A DNA stretch of 64,000 bases, from the IMG/VR virus record IMGVR_UViG_3300027763_000043, positions 1 through 64,000 of that record, one strand, 5' to 3'. This document shows, one piece after another, positions 50,124 through 60,600 of this stretch. Both the position numbers and the translations under genes were made by a program. The notes beneath the pieces were generated by a model. It worked only from the letters and a program-made list of their open reading frames with translations. It was not told where the DNA came from and did no database searches. Position 1 is the first letter of the stretch. Each line of letters starts with the position of its first letter. The DNA is from a virus.

Positions 50124-50861
50124 TTAACCTATATATCTAATAATTACACAACCCGGATTTCCGGCAGCTCCTGGCGTTGATGTAGCAGTACTACCACCTA
50201 AACCAAACATTGTTGGGAAAGAAGTTGGATGGAGAGGTTGCCCTCCACTACCGCCTCCACTATAAAAAATAGGACTACCAGTGATTGTATAGGGTACTCC
50301 CTGTCCACCTACACCTTGAAGAAAAGAACCTCCAGCACTTCCAGCACCGCCACCGCCGCCTGGATTGCCGGGCCCACCCGCCACCTGGCCAGGAAATCCA
50401 AGTCCTATAACATTAGCACCAGTGCCGGCGGGGTTGCCAGCACCACCAGAAGCTTGAGGGCTAGGGCCTCCGGAGTTACCAGGGCCAGGGCTACCAAAAC
50501 CACCCCCCTGTGCAGTAATACTTCCACCATTATAAGTAAAAGTAGTAGCTGCACCAGAAAAAGGCCCAAGTCCCCCTGCACCAATAATTATTGGATAAGA
50601 AACACCGGCAACTAGTGGAATATTTTTTGAATATAAAGTAGCTCCTGCTCCGCCACCACCAGCCCAATTAGTTCGAGGGTTGAGTCCCCCCCCTCCGCCA
50701 CCACCAACTACCAGAACATCTATAACAGTTCCAGATCCCGTTACACTGAATGTTGTTGCACCAGGAGTACTAAAAGTATGAACAACGTATCCACTATAAT
50801 CAGTCTTAACTGTAGTAGAATTTGTTATGTTTGATATTCTATTTCCTACGATGATTGCCAT
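50124..50861 (-). CDS. Glycine-rich adhesin-like protein, array member, 245 aa
   Basis: The N-terminal module (YVVHTFSTPGATTFSVTGSG TVIDVLVVGGGGGG) is shared with all array members. The middle is GG-rich (residues 55-220), followed by HPTSFPTMFGLGG and the end VIIRYIG. The arrangement fits a small beta domain plus polyglycine-type adhesin head. It is the last of four tandem copies (52771-50124). Differences between copies are concentrated in the GG-rich middle. Confidence 0.7.
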   Translation of the reverse strand: MAIIVGNRISNITNSTTVKTDYSGYVVHTFSTPGATTFSVTGSGTVIDVLVVGGGGGGGLNPRTNWAGGGGAGATLYSKNIPLVAGVSYPIIIGAGGLGPFSGAATTFTYNGGSITAQGGGFGSPGPGNSGGPSPQASGGAGNPAGTGANVIGLGFPGQVAGGPGNPGGGGGAGSAGGSFLQGVGGQGVPYTITGSPIFYSGGGSGGQPLHPTSFPTMFGLGGSTATSTPGAAGNPGCVIIRYIG

Positions 50862-50868
50862 GGTTTTT

Positions 50869-51648
50869 TTAAGTTATATATCTAACAATGATGACGCCAG
50901 GATTTCCAGGAACACCGCCAGGAGAAGGACTAGTTCCCGAAGTACCACCCAAACCAAAGTTTGTTGGAGAAGAAGTGGGATGTAAGGAACCAAGGGCGCC
51001 AGGGCCACCACCGCCACCGCCACCACCATAAGATACTGGAGATCCGGTAATACTATAAAGTACTCCCGCCCCTCCAGGTCCACCGGTGGAACCTGGTGCA
51101 GGACTACCAGCCCCACCAGCACCACCTCCACCACCGCCCCAATTTGATATAGCGTTTCCGCCAGGAAATCCCAGTCCAATAATATTAGCACCCGTACCAC
51201 CGGGACGACCACCATCAGGTCCACTGCCACCACCGCCACCACTACCATTAGGAACCGAATTGCCAACAGTACCAATCGGGTTGGCCGATTGACCTCCTCC
51301 TCCACCGCCCACGGCAGTAATACTTCCACCATTATAATTTAAAACACTTGAAGTTCCATTTGTTGCTGCACCACTAGATCCAGGACCAACAACAAATGGA
51401 TACGATACTCCAGAAACAATTGGTATATTTTTTGCATAGATAGTAGAACCTCCACCTCCTCCACCGCTAGCCCAATTACTAAAGAACGCCTGTCCGCCGC
51501 CGCCACCAACTACAAGAACATCAATAATCCCACTTCCTCTTGCTACAAAATTACCTGATGATGTAAAAGTATGAATGGTATATCCACTAATGGTATTAAT
51601 TGTTCCGCCAGTTGCCGTAACTATTCTTGGTCCTACGTATATGGTCAT
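50869..51648 (-). CDS. Glycine-rich adhesin-like protein, array member, 259 aa
   Basis: YTIHTFTSSGNFVARGSGII DVLVVGGGGG starts the protein; KNIPIVSGVSYPFVVGPG marks the second strand; then GG-rich segments, HPTSSPTNFGLGG and VIIVRYIT at the end. It has the longest glycine tracts of the small members (GGGGGGGPGALGS). It is separated from neighbours by only 4-7 bases, so is co-transcribed. Confidence 0.7.
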   Translation of the reverse strand: MTIYVGPRIVTATGGTINTISGYTIHTFTSSGNFVARGSGIIDVLVVGGGGGQAFFSNWASGGGGGGSTIYAKNIPIVSGVSYPFVVGPGSSGAATNGTSSVLNYNGGSITAVGGGGGGQSANPIGTVGNSVPNGSGGGGGSGPDGGRPGGTGANIIGLGFPGGNAISNWGGGGGGAGGAGSPAPGSTGGPGGAGVLYSITGSPVSYGGGGGGGGPGALGSLHPTSSPTNFGLGGTSGTSPSPGGVPGNPGVIIVRYIT

Positions 51649-51652
51649 AATT

Positions 51653-52390
51653 TTATGAAGGGTAACGGATAATTATAACGCCATTGGTTCCGCCAAAATT
51701 ACCTAGACCATTAGAAGAACCACCTAAACCAAAGTTTGTTGGGGAAGAAGTGGGGTGTAGAGCACCGGCAGTGGCGCCACCACCACCACCATAAAATACT
51801 GGAGAACCAGTAATACTATAAGATACTCCCACACCAGCCAAGGTAGTTGTACCACCACCAGCACCGCCGCCAGCACCAGAACCAGGGGCACCCCCAGGAC
51901 CTCCTGGAAATCCATATCCTATAATACCAGCACCTGAACCACCACTGCCACCAAATGCACCACCGCCTCCAGATGCAAGTGGCGAAGACGCTCCAGGATT
52001 GCCGGGAATTCTTCCGCCGCCGCCACCACCAGTGGCAGAAATTGCACCACCATTATAAGTACAAGTTGTTATTCCACCCGGAACACCAGTACTAGGCAAA
52101 CCACCAGGAAGACCTCCAGCACCTATAGACATTGTATATGCAACACCAGAAATAACTGGTACAAATTTTTGATAAATTGTAGCACCTCCTCCACCACCGC
52201 CAGCATCCTGTTGAGGCGCCGTCACTACTCCACCACCGCCACCACCACCAACAACAAGAACTTCTATAGGACCACTTCCATTTGGAGTAAAAGTACCTGA
52301 TAATGAAAAAGTATGAACAGTATAACCAGTGATACTACTAATAGTACCCCCAGTTGCCGAAGTTATTTTTGCTCCTAATAATAATGACAT
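51653..52390 (-). CDS. Glycine-rich adhesin-like protein, array member, 245 aa
   Basis: YTVHTFSLSGTFTPNGSGPI EVLVVGGGGGGG opens the protein, with FVPVISGVAYTMSIGAGG, a GG-rich middle, HPTSSPTNFGLGG and VIIIRYPS at the end. A late box (CATAAATA) at 52406-52413 lies 16 bases before the ATG, making it the first gene of the three small-member transcript. Confidence 0.7.
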   Translation of the reverse strand: MSLLLGAKITSATGGTISSITGYTVHTFSLSGTFTPNGSGPIEVLVVGGGGGGGVVTAPQQDAGGGGGGATIYQKFVPVISGVAYTMSIGAGGLPGGLPSTGVPGGITTCTYNGGAISATGGGGGGRIPGNPGASSPLASGGGGAFGGSGGSGAGIIGYGFPGGPGGAPGSGAGGGAGGGTTTLAGVGVSYSITGSPVFYGGGGGATAGALHPTSSPTNFGLGGSSNGLGNFGGTNGVIIIRYPS

Positions 52391-52405
52391 ATTTCTTTTT
52401 TCCTT

Positions 52406-52413
52406 TATTTATG
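52406..52413 (-). promoter_or_regulatory. T4-type late promoter box (CATAAATA)
   Basis: Overlaps the stop of the 120-aa gene and precedes the ATG at 52390 by 16 bases. Confidence 0.5.
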
Positions 52414-52771
52414 CTGGATATCTAATAATAACAACACCAGGAGTTCCTGCGCCACCTAAACCATGTCCACCTGTACCATAAGTACCACCACCAGGAGATG
52501 CAAAACTAGTACCAGTTGCGTTTGCTCCACCGCCGCCACTACCATAAACGGTAGCAACTCCAGTAATGGCATAAACTACTCCTACTCCACCAGCACCACC
52601 CGAAGTATTGGTACTTGGTTGTCCATAGTCACCGGCACCGCCACCACCGCCACATCCATTACCAACAGCACTATCTCCACCAGAAAAACCTATTCCAATT
52701 TGATTGGGACCAGATCCTCCAGTATTTGTAACTCGTGCGTTATTGTTTCCTCCACCACCAGAACCAGGCAT
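52409..52771 (-). CDS. Truncated glycine-rich array protein, 120 aa
   Basis: Starts MPGSGGGGNNNARV and has only the C-terminal half of the array design (GSGPNQIGIGFSGGDSAVGN, AITGVATVYGSGGGG, VVIIRYPA). It lacks the HTFxxxGxxxF N-terminal strand module and the HPTS motif. Its first ten codons, Shine-Dalgarno and late box are duplicated at 55283-55339. It is either a minimal adhesin or a remnant of a longer gene. Confidence 0.6.
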   Translation of the reverse strand: MPGSGGGGNNNARVTNTGGSGPNQIGIGFSGGDSAVGNGCGGGGGAGDYGQPSTNTSGGAGGVGVVYAITGVATVYGSGGGGANATGTSFASPGGGTYGTGGHGLGGAGTPGVVIIRYPA

Positions 52772-52801
52772 AATTATTATCCTTAATTTTTAATTATTTA
52801 T
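52746..52801 (-). repeat. 56-bp direct repeat, left copy
   Basis: Contains the late box, AAGGA Shine-Dalgarno and first nine codons of the 120-aa gene. It matches 55283-55339 with one substitution and one indel by eye. Confidence 0.8.
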
Positions 52802-52802
52802 C
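52795..52802 (-). promoter_or_regulatory. T4-type late promoter box (GATAAATA)
   Basis: 24 bases upstream of the ATG at 52771, inside the left copy of the direct repeat. Confidence 0.5.
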
Positions 52803-55272
52803 AAAGTTTTACAATAATAACAAATCCACTACTACCATTACCAATAGAATTGGATTGATTGGATCCATTATTAAGAGAAGATCCGCCCCCACCATTTCCA
52901 CCGGCACTTGATTGTCCCGAACCGCCGCCGCCAGAAAATCCTCCCCCTCCGGCGCCAAACTGTCGGGTTGACCCTCCACCACCAAAAGATCCCGCCTGGC
53001 CAAAACCTGGATTAGGTCCACCTGCCAAACCATTAAGAAAAGATTTACCCCCTATGCCCTCGGCGTTTGCACCATTTGTTAAAAATCCTCCTCCACCACC
53101 CTGACCTCCAAATGATCCTCCACCATTTCCACCAGTTCCACCATTATTATCAGTTAAAAACTGAGTCCATGAAGCAGAACTATTTGCTGGATCTGATAAA
53201 GTTGCATTAGTAAATTGTGGTTGTGAAGGACCTCCAGATCCAGCACTACTTCCACCACCACCAGCAATTACTAATATGTCAGAAGTTGTTGCTGCTCCTA
53301 CAGTATTGTTTACAACAAATGTTCCCCCTCCACCACCACCAAAACCAGTACTTGAAGCAGTTTGTCCAACAGCTATTTTTATTTTTTGATTGATAACTAA
53401 GCTAAAATCACCTTGCATTATAGCACCAAGTCCAGGAGTACCAGAATTTCCTTGCCCACCTCTACCTCCTGCCGCAGTTATTCTGTAAGTACCAGTTACA
53501 GGAACAGTCCACAACTGAATTCCATCAGTAGAATTAAAATAATTTGTATTGTCTATCCAAGGAAATGATGAAGTATTATAAAATGTTTTAAGAGTTGCTA
53601 AAGATGGCCCAGCTGTCCCAGCAATTCCTGCACTACTAAAATTAAACGAAGTAAATGGATACAATACATCCAAAGTAGTAACAATAGGACTATAAGTAAG
53701 AATAGGTCCACCAGCACTTGTCTTAACACCTAACTGGAATGTTTCTTGATCAGTAATGCCATCATCAACTAGGGTAAGTGTTGTACTAGCAAAACCAGAA
53801 GAAACTGTATATATACCACTTAGAGAATTACTTGTAAAATCGGTAGAGGTAATTCCTGCAGAACCAATAATATCATAATAAAGTGTAGTACCATTAGGAA
53901 ATTCTGTGGCATTTGTTGTAAATGTGACTGACTGACCTTCTTCAACAGTATTTTTAGATACTACGGTTGTAAGTGTTGTATTATTAATTGCAACTATAGA
54001 ACTGCTGGCAACTATTTGTCCATCAATACTTTGGTATCTAACCTGCACTCTAAAGGTTTCTGCAGCATCAACTAATGCATCAGTTGCTATGGAAACATTA
54101 AATGTTCCAGCATTATTATTGATTGTAAATGAACCCGAAGTAGCAATAAAATCAGAATCTACAGTACTTATATTATCGATAGTCCAGAATAATGTGGTTC
54201 CGTTTGGTATATTAAATGTTGTAAAGTTAAATGTACCAGAAGCGCCTTCATTAATACTAGATGGTACTAAACTGAACGTATAAGTCTTAGCAGGTATTGT
54301 AACCGTAGAACTGGTAGCAACTACTTCTCCTGTAATACTTAGATACCTGATTTTTACCGTAAATGTTTCTGCACCTTCTATAAACAAATTAGTTGCTATA
54401 GGAACACTGAATGTTCCAGAATTACTATTGATTGTAAATGAACCGGAAGTGGCACCAAAGTCTGCAGAATTAGTGGTTCCATGTTCTACAGTCCAGAATA
54501 ATGTGGTTCCATTCGTTACGTTAGTGGTTGTAACGTTAAATGTGCCAGAAGCACCTTCAAGTATTGTGGATGGTACTGAACTAAACGCATAAGTCTTAGC
54601 AGGTATTGTAACTGTAGAACTTGTTGCGAGAACATTTCCACTAATACCAATACCTCTTACACTTACGGTAAACGTTTCTGCACCTTCTGCAGTTAAATTA
54701 GTTGCTACAGGAACACTAAATGATCCAGCGTTACTTGTAATCGTAAAGGAACCCGAAGTGGCACCAAAATCATTATCTAATGTAGTTCCATTGTTTATAG
54801 TCCAATATAAAGTAGTTCCGTTTGGTATTTTATCAGTGGTAACGTTAAATGTACCAGAAGCACCTTCATTGATACTAGATGGTACTGAACTGAATATAGT
54901 TTTTCCAAAACTACCAATACCAACATCTCCGGCAAGTGCAGTAATAATTTGGTTAGGAAGATTTATAACACTATCAGTTCCAAGATTACCATTAGTTCCA
55001 CCAGCACCAACATTCATTGTATAAGCAACACCAGCATTCACTTTAATCAGTTTTTGATATAAAACAGAACCTCCTCCTCCACCACCGCTACCACCAGTTT
55101 GAGCAGAACCAGCACCACCACCACCAACTACAAGAACTTCTATGGTTCCATCTGTAGTTGGTATAAAAGTATTGAGTCCTACAGTATTAAAAGTATGAAG
55201 TATATGACCCCCAATAGTACTAATCGTTCCACCAGTTGCACGATTTATTTTTCCGCCAGAGATAAATGCCAC
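52801..55272 (-). CDS. Glycine-rich / Calx-beta adhesin with ALK-type glycine-rich C-terminus, 823 aa, GTG start
   Basis: Residues 1-125: array N-terminal module (HILHTFNTVGLNTFIPTTDG, VLVVGGGGAGS). Residues about 128-525: four Calx-beta-like repeats (SSVPSSINEGASGTFNVTT ... DFGATSGSFTI ... AETFTVSVR). Residues about 540-823: a domain like the glycine-rich domain of ALK/LTK receptors (LWTVPVTGTYRITAAGGRGG, QKIKIAVGQTASSTGFGGGG). The start is a GTG where two paralogs have ATG. A ten-codon remnant lies just upstream. Probably a long receptor-binding or surface-attachment fibre. Confidence 0.75.
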   Translation of the reverse strand: MAFISGGKINRATGGTISTIGGHILHTFNTVGLNTFIPTTDGTIEVLVVGGGGAGSAQTGGSGGGGGGSVLYQKLIKVNAGVAYTMNVGAGGTNGNLGTDSVINLPNQIITALAGDVGIGSFGKTIFSSVPSSINEGASGTFNVTTDKIPNGTTLYWTINNGTTLDNDFGATSGSFTITSNAGSFSVPVATNLTAEGAETFTVSVRGIGISGNVLATSSTVTIPAKTYAFSSVPSTILEGASGTFNVTTTNVTNGTTLFWTVEHGTTNSADFGATSGSFTINSNSGTFSVPIATNLFIEGAETFTVKIRYLSITGEVVATSSTVTIPAKTYTFSLVPSSINEGASGTFNFTTFNIPNGTTLFWTIDNISTVDSDFIATSGSFTINNNAGTFNVSIATDALVDAAETFRVQVRYQSIDGQIVASSSIVAINNTTLTTVVSKNTVEEGQSVTFTTNATEFPNGTTLYYDIIGSAGITSTDFTSNSLSGIYTVSSGFASTTLTLVDDGITDQETFQLGVKTSAGGPILTYSPIVTTLDVLYPFTSFNFSSAGIAGTAGPSLATLKTFYNTSSFPWIDNTNYFNSTDGIQLWTVPVTGTYRITAAGGRGGQGNSGTPGLGAIMQGDFSLVINQKIKIAVGQTASSTGFGGGGGGTFVVNNTVGAATTSDILVIAGGGGSSAGSGGPSQPQFTNATLSDPANSSASWTQFLTDNNGGTGGNGGGSFGGQGGGGGFLTNGANAEGIGGKSFLNGLAGGPNPGFGQAGSFGGGGSTRQFGAGGGGFSGGGGSGQSSAGGNGGGGSSLNNGSNQSNSIGNGSSGFVIIVKL

Positions 55273-55276
55273 GACT

Positions 55277-55309
55277 TAATTATTTCCTCCACCACCAGAA
55301 CCAGGCATA
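55277..55309 (-). pseudogene. Ten-codon remnant of a glycine-rich gene start
   Basis: ATG followed by PGSGGGGNN and TAA, repeating the first codons of the 120-aa gene at 52771. It lies inside the right copy of the 56-bp repeat, immediately before the GTG start of the 823-aa gene. If translated it could couple to the GTG. Confidence 0.6.
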
Positions 55310-55339
55310 ATTATTATCCTTTAATTTTCAATTATTTAT
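55283..55339 (-). repeat. 57-bp direct repeat, right copy
   Basis: Matches 52746-52801 and carries the same late box, Shine-Dalgarno and start codons. The two copies flank the 823-aa gene exactly. Confidence 0.8.
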
Positions 55340-55340
55340 A
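55333..55340 (-). promoter_or_regulatory. T4-type late promoter, exact TATAAATA
   Basis: In the right copy of the direct repeat, upstream of the remnant start codon and the 823-aa gene. Confidence 0.6.
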
Positions 55341-55353
55341 TTCCTCTTATAAA

Positions 55354-57216
55354 TTATTGAATATAAGTTACAACAACAGAACCTCCTCCAGTATTCGTAG
55401 TAATAGTGTTTTGACCATTGCTAGAGAATGATCCGCCGCCACCGCCGCCACCGCCGCCTGGGAAACCGCCGCCGCCACCACCAGAAAATCCCCCTCCTCC
55501 ACCACCATAACCATTACCTGTTGCACCTCCTCCTCCACCACCAAATCCACCTGAACCAACTGTATTTTCATTATCTCCACCTATTGCAGGACCACTCAAA
55601 GATTTTGCATTAAAGTCACTAATTCTACCGCATCCTGAATTACCCAGCACCCCATCTTCATTCCATCCAGCAGCAGAGAAACCACAAACGCTGGGCCCGC
55701 CTTGACCCCCAGCACTTCCGCCAGATCCTCCATTTCCAATAACAGATCCAGGACCTAATAGACCAGAAGCACCAGAAGTAGAACTTGGTGCAGGTACTCC
55801 TCCATTATTTAATCCGGCGCCGCCACCACCACCAGCAATTGCAATTAAAGAACTAGTAGTTTCATTGTATACTACACTTCCACCACCACCACCTGCTCCT
55901 ACCGAATCAATTGTAGTCTGCCCAACTTGTCCAGCAACGATACGAATAATATGTGTTCTAGTTAATAAAATTGGATTGGTTGTAAATTTACGTCCAGTTC
56001 CACCAAGACTACCAGTGTTTCCTCCAGAAGCTCCGGCAACAGTAAATGTATAATACCCATCAATTGGAACAGTCCAAAGTTGAAGACCTTGTGTTACCAC
56101 ATTAAATTTATTAGTATTCAATAACCAAGGATATAATGTAGTATTATATGAAGATAGTAAGTTTGCCAATGTTGGTCCAGCAAATCCAGCAAGACCAGCA
56201 TTCGTAAAAGTAAACGAATCAAATTTTTCACTAATAGTAATAGTAGGACTATAAGCAAGAATAGATCCACCAGCACTTGTCTTAACGCCCAACCGGAATG
56301 TTTCCTCAGGATTTTCCACAGCATCAATACTTGCAGTAAGTGTCGTACTAGCAACACCAGCAGAAACTGTATATGTACCACTCAATGAATTACTTGTAAA
56401 ATCAGCAGCAGTAATTCCTGCAGAACCAATAATATCATAATAAAGTGTAGTACCGTTAGCAAATCCTTGCGCCTGTGTTGTAAAGGTAACTGACTGACCT
56501 TCTTGAAATATAGTTTGAGATGCTGTAGTAACAAGAGTTCTATCAACAATACTAACTACAGGACTTGTACTCAAAATAGTACCACTAGGACTATCAGATC
56601 TTATACTTACAGTAAATGTTTCTGATCCATCAATTAATTGATCATGTGCTATAGGAACACTGAATGTTCCAGCATCATTATTGACTACAAAAGAACCAGA
56701 AATGGCATCAAAGTCAACATTTACAGTACCTATATGATTAATAGTCCAGAATAATGTAGTTCCGTTTGGTATTTTATCAGTAGTAACGTTAAATGTACCA
56801 GAAGCACCTTCATTGATACTAGATGGTACTGAACTGAATATAGTTTTTCCAAAACTACCAATACCAACATCTCCAGAAAATGCAGTAACAGTTCCTGTAG
56901 GAAGATTTATAACACTATCAGTTCCAAGATTGCCATTAATTCCACCAGCACCAACATTCATTGTATAAGCAACACCAGCACTTACCCTAACTACTTTCGT
57001 ATATAAAACAGAACCTCCTCCTCCACCACCGCTACCACCAGTTTGAGCAGAACCAGCAGCACCACCACCAACTACAAGAACTTCAATAAGTCCATTTGTA
57101 GTTGGTGTAAATGTATTAAGTCCTACAGTATCAAAAGTATGAACTTTATATCCTCCAATAGTACTAATCGTTCCACCAGTTGCATTTTCCAATTTTCCGC
57201 CAGAAATAAATGCCAT
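55354..57216 (-). CDS. Glycine-rich / Calx-beta adhesin, ALK-type C-terminus, 620 aa
   Basis: The N-terminal 125 residues are nearly identical to those of the 823-aa protein (AFISGGKLENATGGTISTIG versus AFISGGKINRATGGTISTIG). Two Calx-beta-like repeats (about 128-330) are followed by an ALK-like glycine-rich C-terminal domain (FTNAGLAGFAGPTLANLLSS, LWTVPIDGYYTFTVAGASGG) ending in SGGGGGGFPGGGG and VVVTYIQ. It differs from the 823-aa protein in repeat number and C-terminal sequence. Probably an adhesin variant. Confidence 0.75.
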   Translation of the reverse strand: MAFISGGKLENATGGTISTIGGYKVHTFDTVGLNTFTPTTNGLIEVLVVGGGAAGSAQTGGSGGGGGGSVLYTKVVRVSAGVAYTMNVGAGGINGNLGTDSVINLPTGTVTAFSGDVGIGSFGKTIFSSVPSSINEGASGTFNVTTDKIPNGTTLFWTINHIGTVNVDFDAISGSFVVNNDAGTFSVPIAHDQLIDGSETFTVSIRSDSPSGTILSTSPVVSIVDRTLVTTASQTIFQEGQSVTFTTQAQGFANGTTLYYDIIGSAGITAADFTSNSLSGTYTVSAGVASTTLTASIDAVENPEETFRLGVKTSAGGSILAYSPTITISEKFDSFTFTNAGLAGFAGPTLANLLSSYNTTLYPWLLNTNKFNVVTQGLQLWTVPIDGYYTFTVAGASGGNTGSLGGTGRKFTTNPILLTRTHIIRIVAGQVGQTTIDSVGAGGGGGSVVYNETTSSLIAIAGGGGGAGLNNGGVPAPSSTSGASGLLGPGSVIGNGGSGGSAGGQGGPSVCGFSAAGWNEDGVLGNSGCGRISDFNAKSLSGPAIGGDNENTVGSGGFGGGGGGATGNGYGGGGGGFSGGGGGGFPGGGGGGGGGSFSSNGQNTITTNTGGGSVVVTYIQ

Positions 57217-57231
57217 GACTTACTAATACCT

Positions 57232-57594
57232 CTATAATGATTCTAACCAAGAATGAAAATTATCATCGCTCATCTCTTCGCCCAATCCAGAATAAAGTGC
57301 TTGTATGATTTCTTCGTATTTTGAATTTACCCAGTCTACGTTAGAATATTTCCATTTACTAATTGGACAAGATTTTAAACTAGATCTTGTCATAGAATCT
57401 AAATGGCAATTATATTGATTATAATTACACGTAACTTGAGATTCATTATAAAATTCACAAGATTTGCAAATATTAAGACGTTGTTGTTGAATTTCTGGAG
57501 ATACAAATAATGAATCACCATCAAGTGCTGCTTTAACGACTTGATATGCAGCATATTTAAATTTTCTCAATTCTTCTAATGGATCAACATTCAT
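57232..57594 (-). CDS. Cysteine-rich, probable metal-binding protein, 120 aa
   Basis: The core ICKSCEFYNESQVTCNYNQY NCHLDSMTR..LKSCPISKW has a CxxC...C...C...C pattern, like small cyanophage zinc-ribbon-like proteins with the 'CPIGKW' ending. The C-terminal third is helical and acidic. It is inserted between two adhesin genes and has its own late box (57613-57620). The function may be in fibre biogenesis or as a virion part; this is inference. Confidence 0.7.
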   Translation of the reverse strand: MNVDPLEELRKFKYAAYQVVKAALDGDSLFVSPEIQQQRLNICKSCEFYNESQVTCNYNQYNCHLDSMTRSSLKSCPISKWKYSNVDWVNSKYEEIIQALYSGLGEEMSDDNFHSWLESL

Positions 57595-57612
57595 AATTAT
57601 CTATTTTTTAAA

Positions 57613-57620
57613 TATTTAGT
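57613..57620 (-). promoter_or_regulatory. T4-type late promoter box (ACTAAATA)
   Basis: 19 bases upstream of the ATG at 57594. Confidence 0.5.
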
Positions 57621-57625
57621 ACAGT

Positions 57626-60600
57626 TTAACTTAGATAGAAAGTTCCAGCTGCTCCGACTAATCCATTACCACCATTAACACTACCATCAGTACTAAAAGT
57701 AACGTTTCCAGAATTTGAAGTAAATGATCCACTAAATCCAGTTATTTTTTGATATGTATTTGATCTGCTGCCAGAAGCACTGAATATAGTTATTCCACCA
57801 AAATTCATACCATAAGAATCACAACATGATTCGGATGCTCCACTAATTGGCGATACACCAAAACTTCCGGTTCCAAATATATAACTAACATCACTCATAA
57901 TACTATAATCTGATGCTCCCATCGTAAATGGTGTGATTTGATTTTGACCATTTGACACGAAGGAACTACTTGGCCAAGTTACTGGGAATTTGATTGATTT
58001 TACTGTGGATGGATCAGCAATTACTGCTAATGAGTATAATGTATTTGAAGTTCCTCTAAGAATTGCATTTTGACCAATCGTGGCATTTGTTGTCCATAAA
58101 GCACGACTATTGATAATAGGAGTATCACTGATTGTAACTGTAGGACTTGTAGAAATATAAGGCCCTGTTGGACCTGTTCGTATATTTAATTGGAATGTTT
58201 CTAAACCTTCACTAGATCCATCGGAAGTTGCAGTAATTGTCGTACTTGCAAATCCAGAAAGAACGTTATATGTACCAGTTAATGAATTTCTAGTAAAATC
58301 TGCAGCAGTAATTCCTGCTGAACCAGTAATATCATAATAAAGTATAGTACCATCTGCATATGCCGCATTTGTGGTAAATATGACTGATGTACCTTCCTGA
58401 ATTGCAGTTGTGGATGCCGTAGTTAAAAATGTCCGATCATTAATTGTAACAGAAGCACTGGTAGCATAAACAGCACCAGAAGTACTACCATCTCTCACAC
58501 TTACAGTGAATGTTTCTGCACTGTCATTTAATAAATCATTTGCTACAGGAACATTAAAAGATCCAGCATTACCCGTAATCGTAAAGGAACCAGAATTAGA
58601 TGTAAAGTCTGAAGAGTCGGTGGTTATGTGATTTATAGTCCAGAATAATGTATAACCATTACTTATACTATTGGTAGTAACGTTAAATGTACCAGAAGCA
58701 CCTTCATTAATATTAGATGGAATGGAACCAAAAGTAACCGTGGCGGCAGATATGGTAACCGAAGAACTAGTAGCAACTACTTCTCCAGTAATGCTTTGAT
58801 ACCTCGCCTGAACACTAAATGTTTCCGCACCTTCAAGTGTTGCATCGGTTGCTATGGGAACACTAAATGTGCCAGAATTACTTGTAATTGTAAAGGATCC
58901 TGAAGTGGATGCAAAGTCAGCATCTACTGTAGTTCCATTTAATACTGTCCAGAACAATGTAGTTCCATTTGCCACATTGAATGTTGTAAGTACAAAGTTT
59001 CCTGATGTACCGGTGGATTCATTTATAGCGGTTGGTGTAGTTGTGAATGCATAAGTCTTAGCAGGTAATGTAACAGAGGCACTGCTAGCGACTATTTCTC
59101 CAGTAATACTTTGATATCTAATCTGAACTCTAAATGTTTCCGCACCTTCTGTAGTTAAATTAGTCGCTACAGGGACACTAAATGATCCAGCGTTACTTGT
59201 AATCGTAAAGGATCCTGAAGTGGATGCAAAGTCGGCATCTACAGTACTTATATTATCAATAGTCCAGAATAATGTGGTTCCATTCGTTACATTCGTAGTT
59301 GTAACATTAAATGTACCAGAAGCACCTTCAAGTATTGTAGATGGAATAGAACTGAATATATAAGTCTTGGCGGGTATTGTAACTGTACCACTGGTAGCAA
59401 CTAGTTCTCCACTAATACTTTGGTATCTAACCTGCACAGTAAATGTTTCTGCACCTTCTACAAACAAATTAGTTGCTATAGGAACACTAAATGTTCCAGC
59501 GTTATTTGTAATCGTAAAGGATCCTGAAGTGGATGCAAAGTCAGCATTTACTGTAGTTCCATTTACAATATTCCAGAATAGTGTGGTTCCATTAGTTACA
59601 TTAGTGGTTGTAAAATTAAATGTACCAGAAGCACCTTCGTTAATAGTAGATGGAATAGAACTGAATATATAAGTCTTAGCAGGTATTGTGACCGTAGAAC
59701 TTGTTGCATAAACAGCACCAGAAGTACTACCATCCCTTACACTTACTGTAAACGTTTCTGCACCTTCTATAAACAAATTAGTTGCTATAGGAACACTAAA
59801 TGATCCAGCATTATTTGTAATCGTAAAGGAACCCGAAGTGGCACCAAAGTCTGTAGAGTCGGTAGTTCCATTGTTTATAGTCCAGAATAATATATGCCCA
59901 TTACTTATACTATTAGTAGTAACGTTAAATGTACCAGAAGCACCTTCATTGATAGTAGATGGTACTGAGCTAAATGTAACTGTTGCGGCAGATACTGTAA
60001 CTGAAGTACTAGTAGCAACTATTTCCCCAGTAATACTCTGATATCTAACCTGCACTCTAAATGTTTCCGCACCTTCAAGTGTTGCATCGGTCGATATAGG
60101 AACACTGAATGTACCAGAATTACTTGTAATCGTAAAGGATCCTGAAGTGGATGCAAAGTCAGCATCTACTGTAGTTTCATTCAATACTGTCCAGAATAAT
60201 GTTGTCCCATTTGTTACATTGAATGTTGTAAGTACAAAGTTTCCTGATGTACCGGTGGATTCATTTATAGCTGTTGGTGCAGTTGTGAATGTATAAGTCT
60301 TGGCAGGTAGTGTAACTGCACCGCTGGTAGCAACTACTTCTCCTGTAATACTTAGATACCTGATTTTTACAGTGAATGTTTCTGCGCCTTCTATAAACAA
60401 ATTAGTTGCTACCGGGACGCTAAATGATCCAGCATTACTGGTAATCGTAAAGGAACCAGAAGTGGCACCAAAGTCTGCAGAATTAGTGGTTCCATGTTCT
60501 ACAGTCCAGAATAATGTGGTTCCATTCGTTACGTTAGTGGTTGTAACGTTAAATGTGCCAGAAGCACCTTCAAGTATTGTGGATGGTACTGAACTAAACG

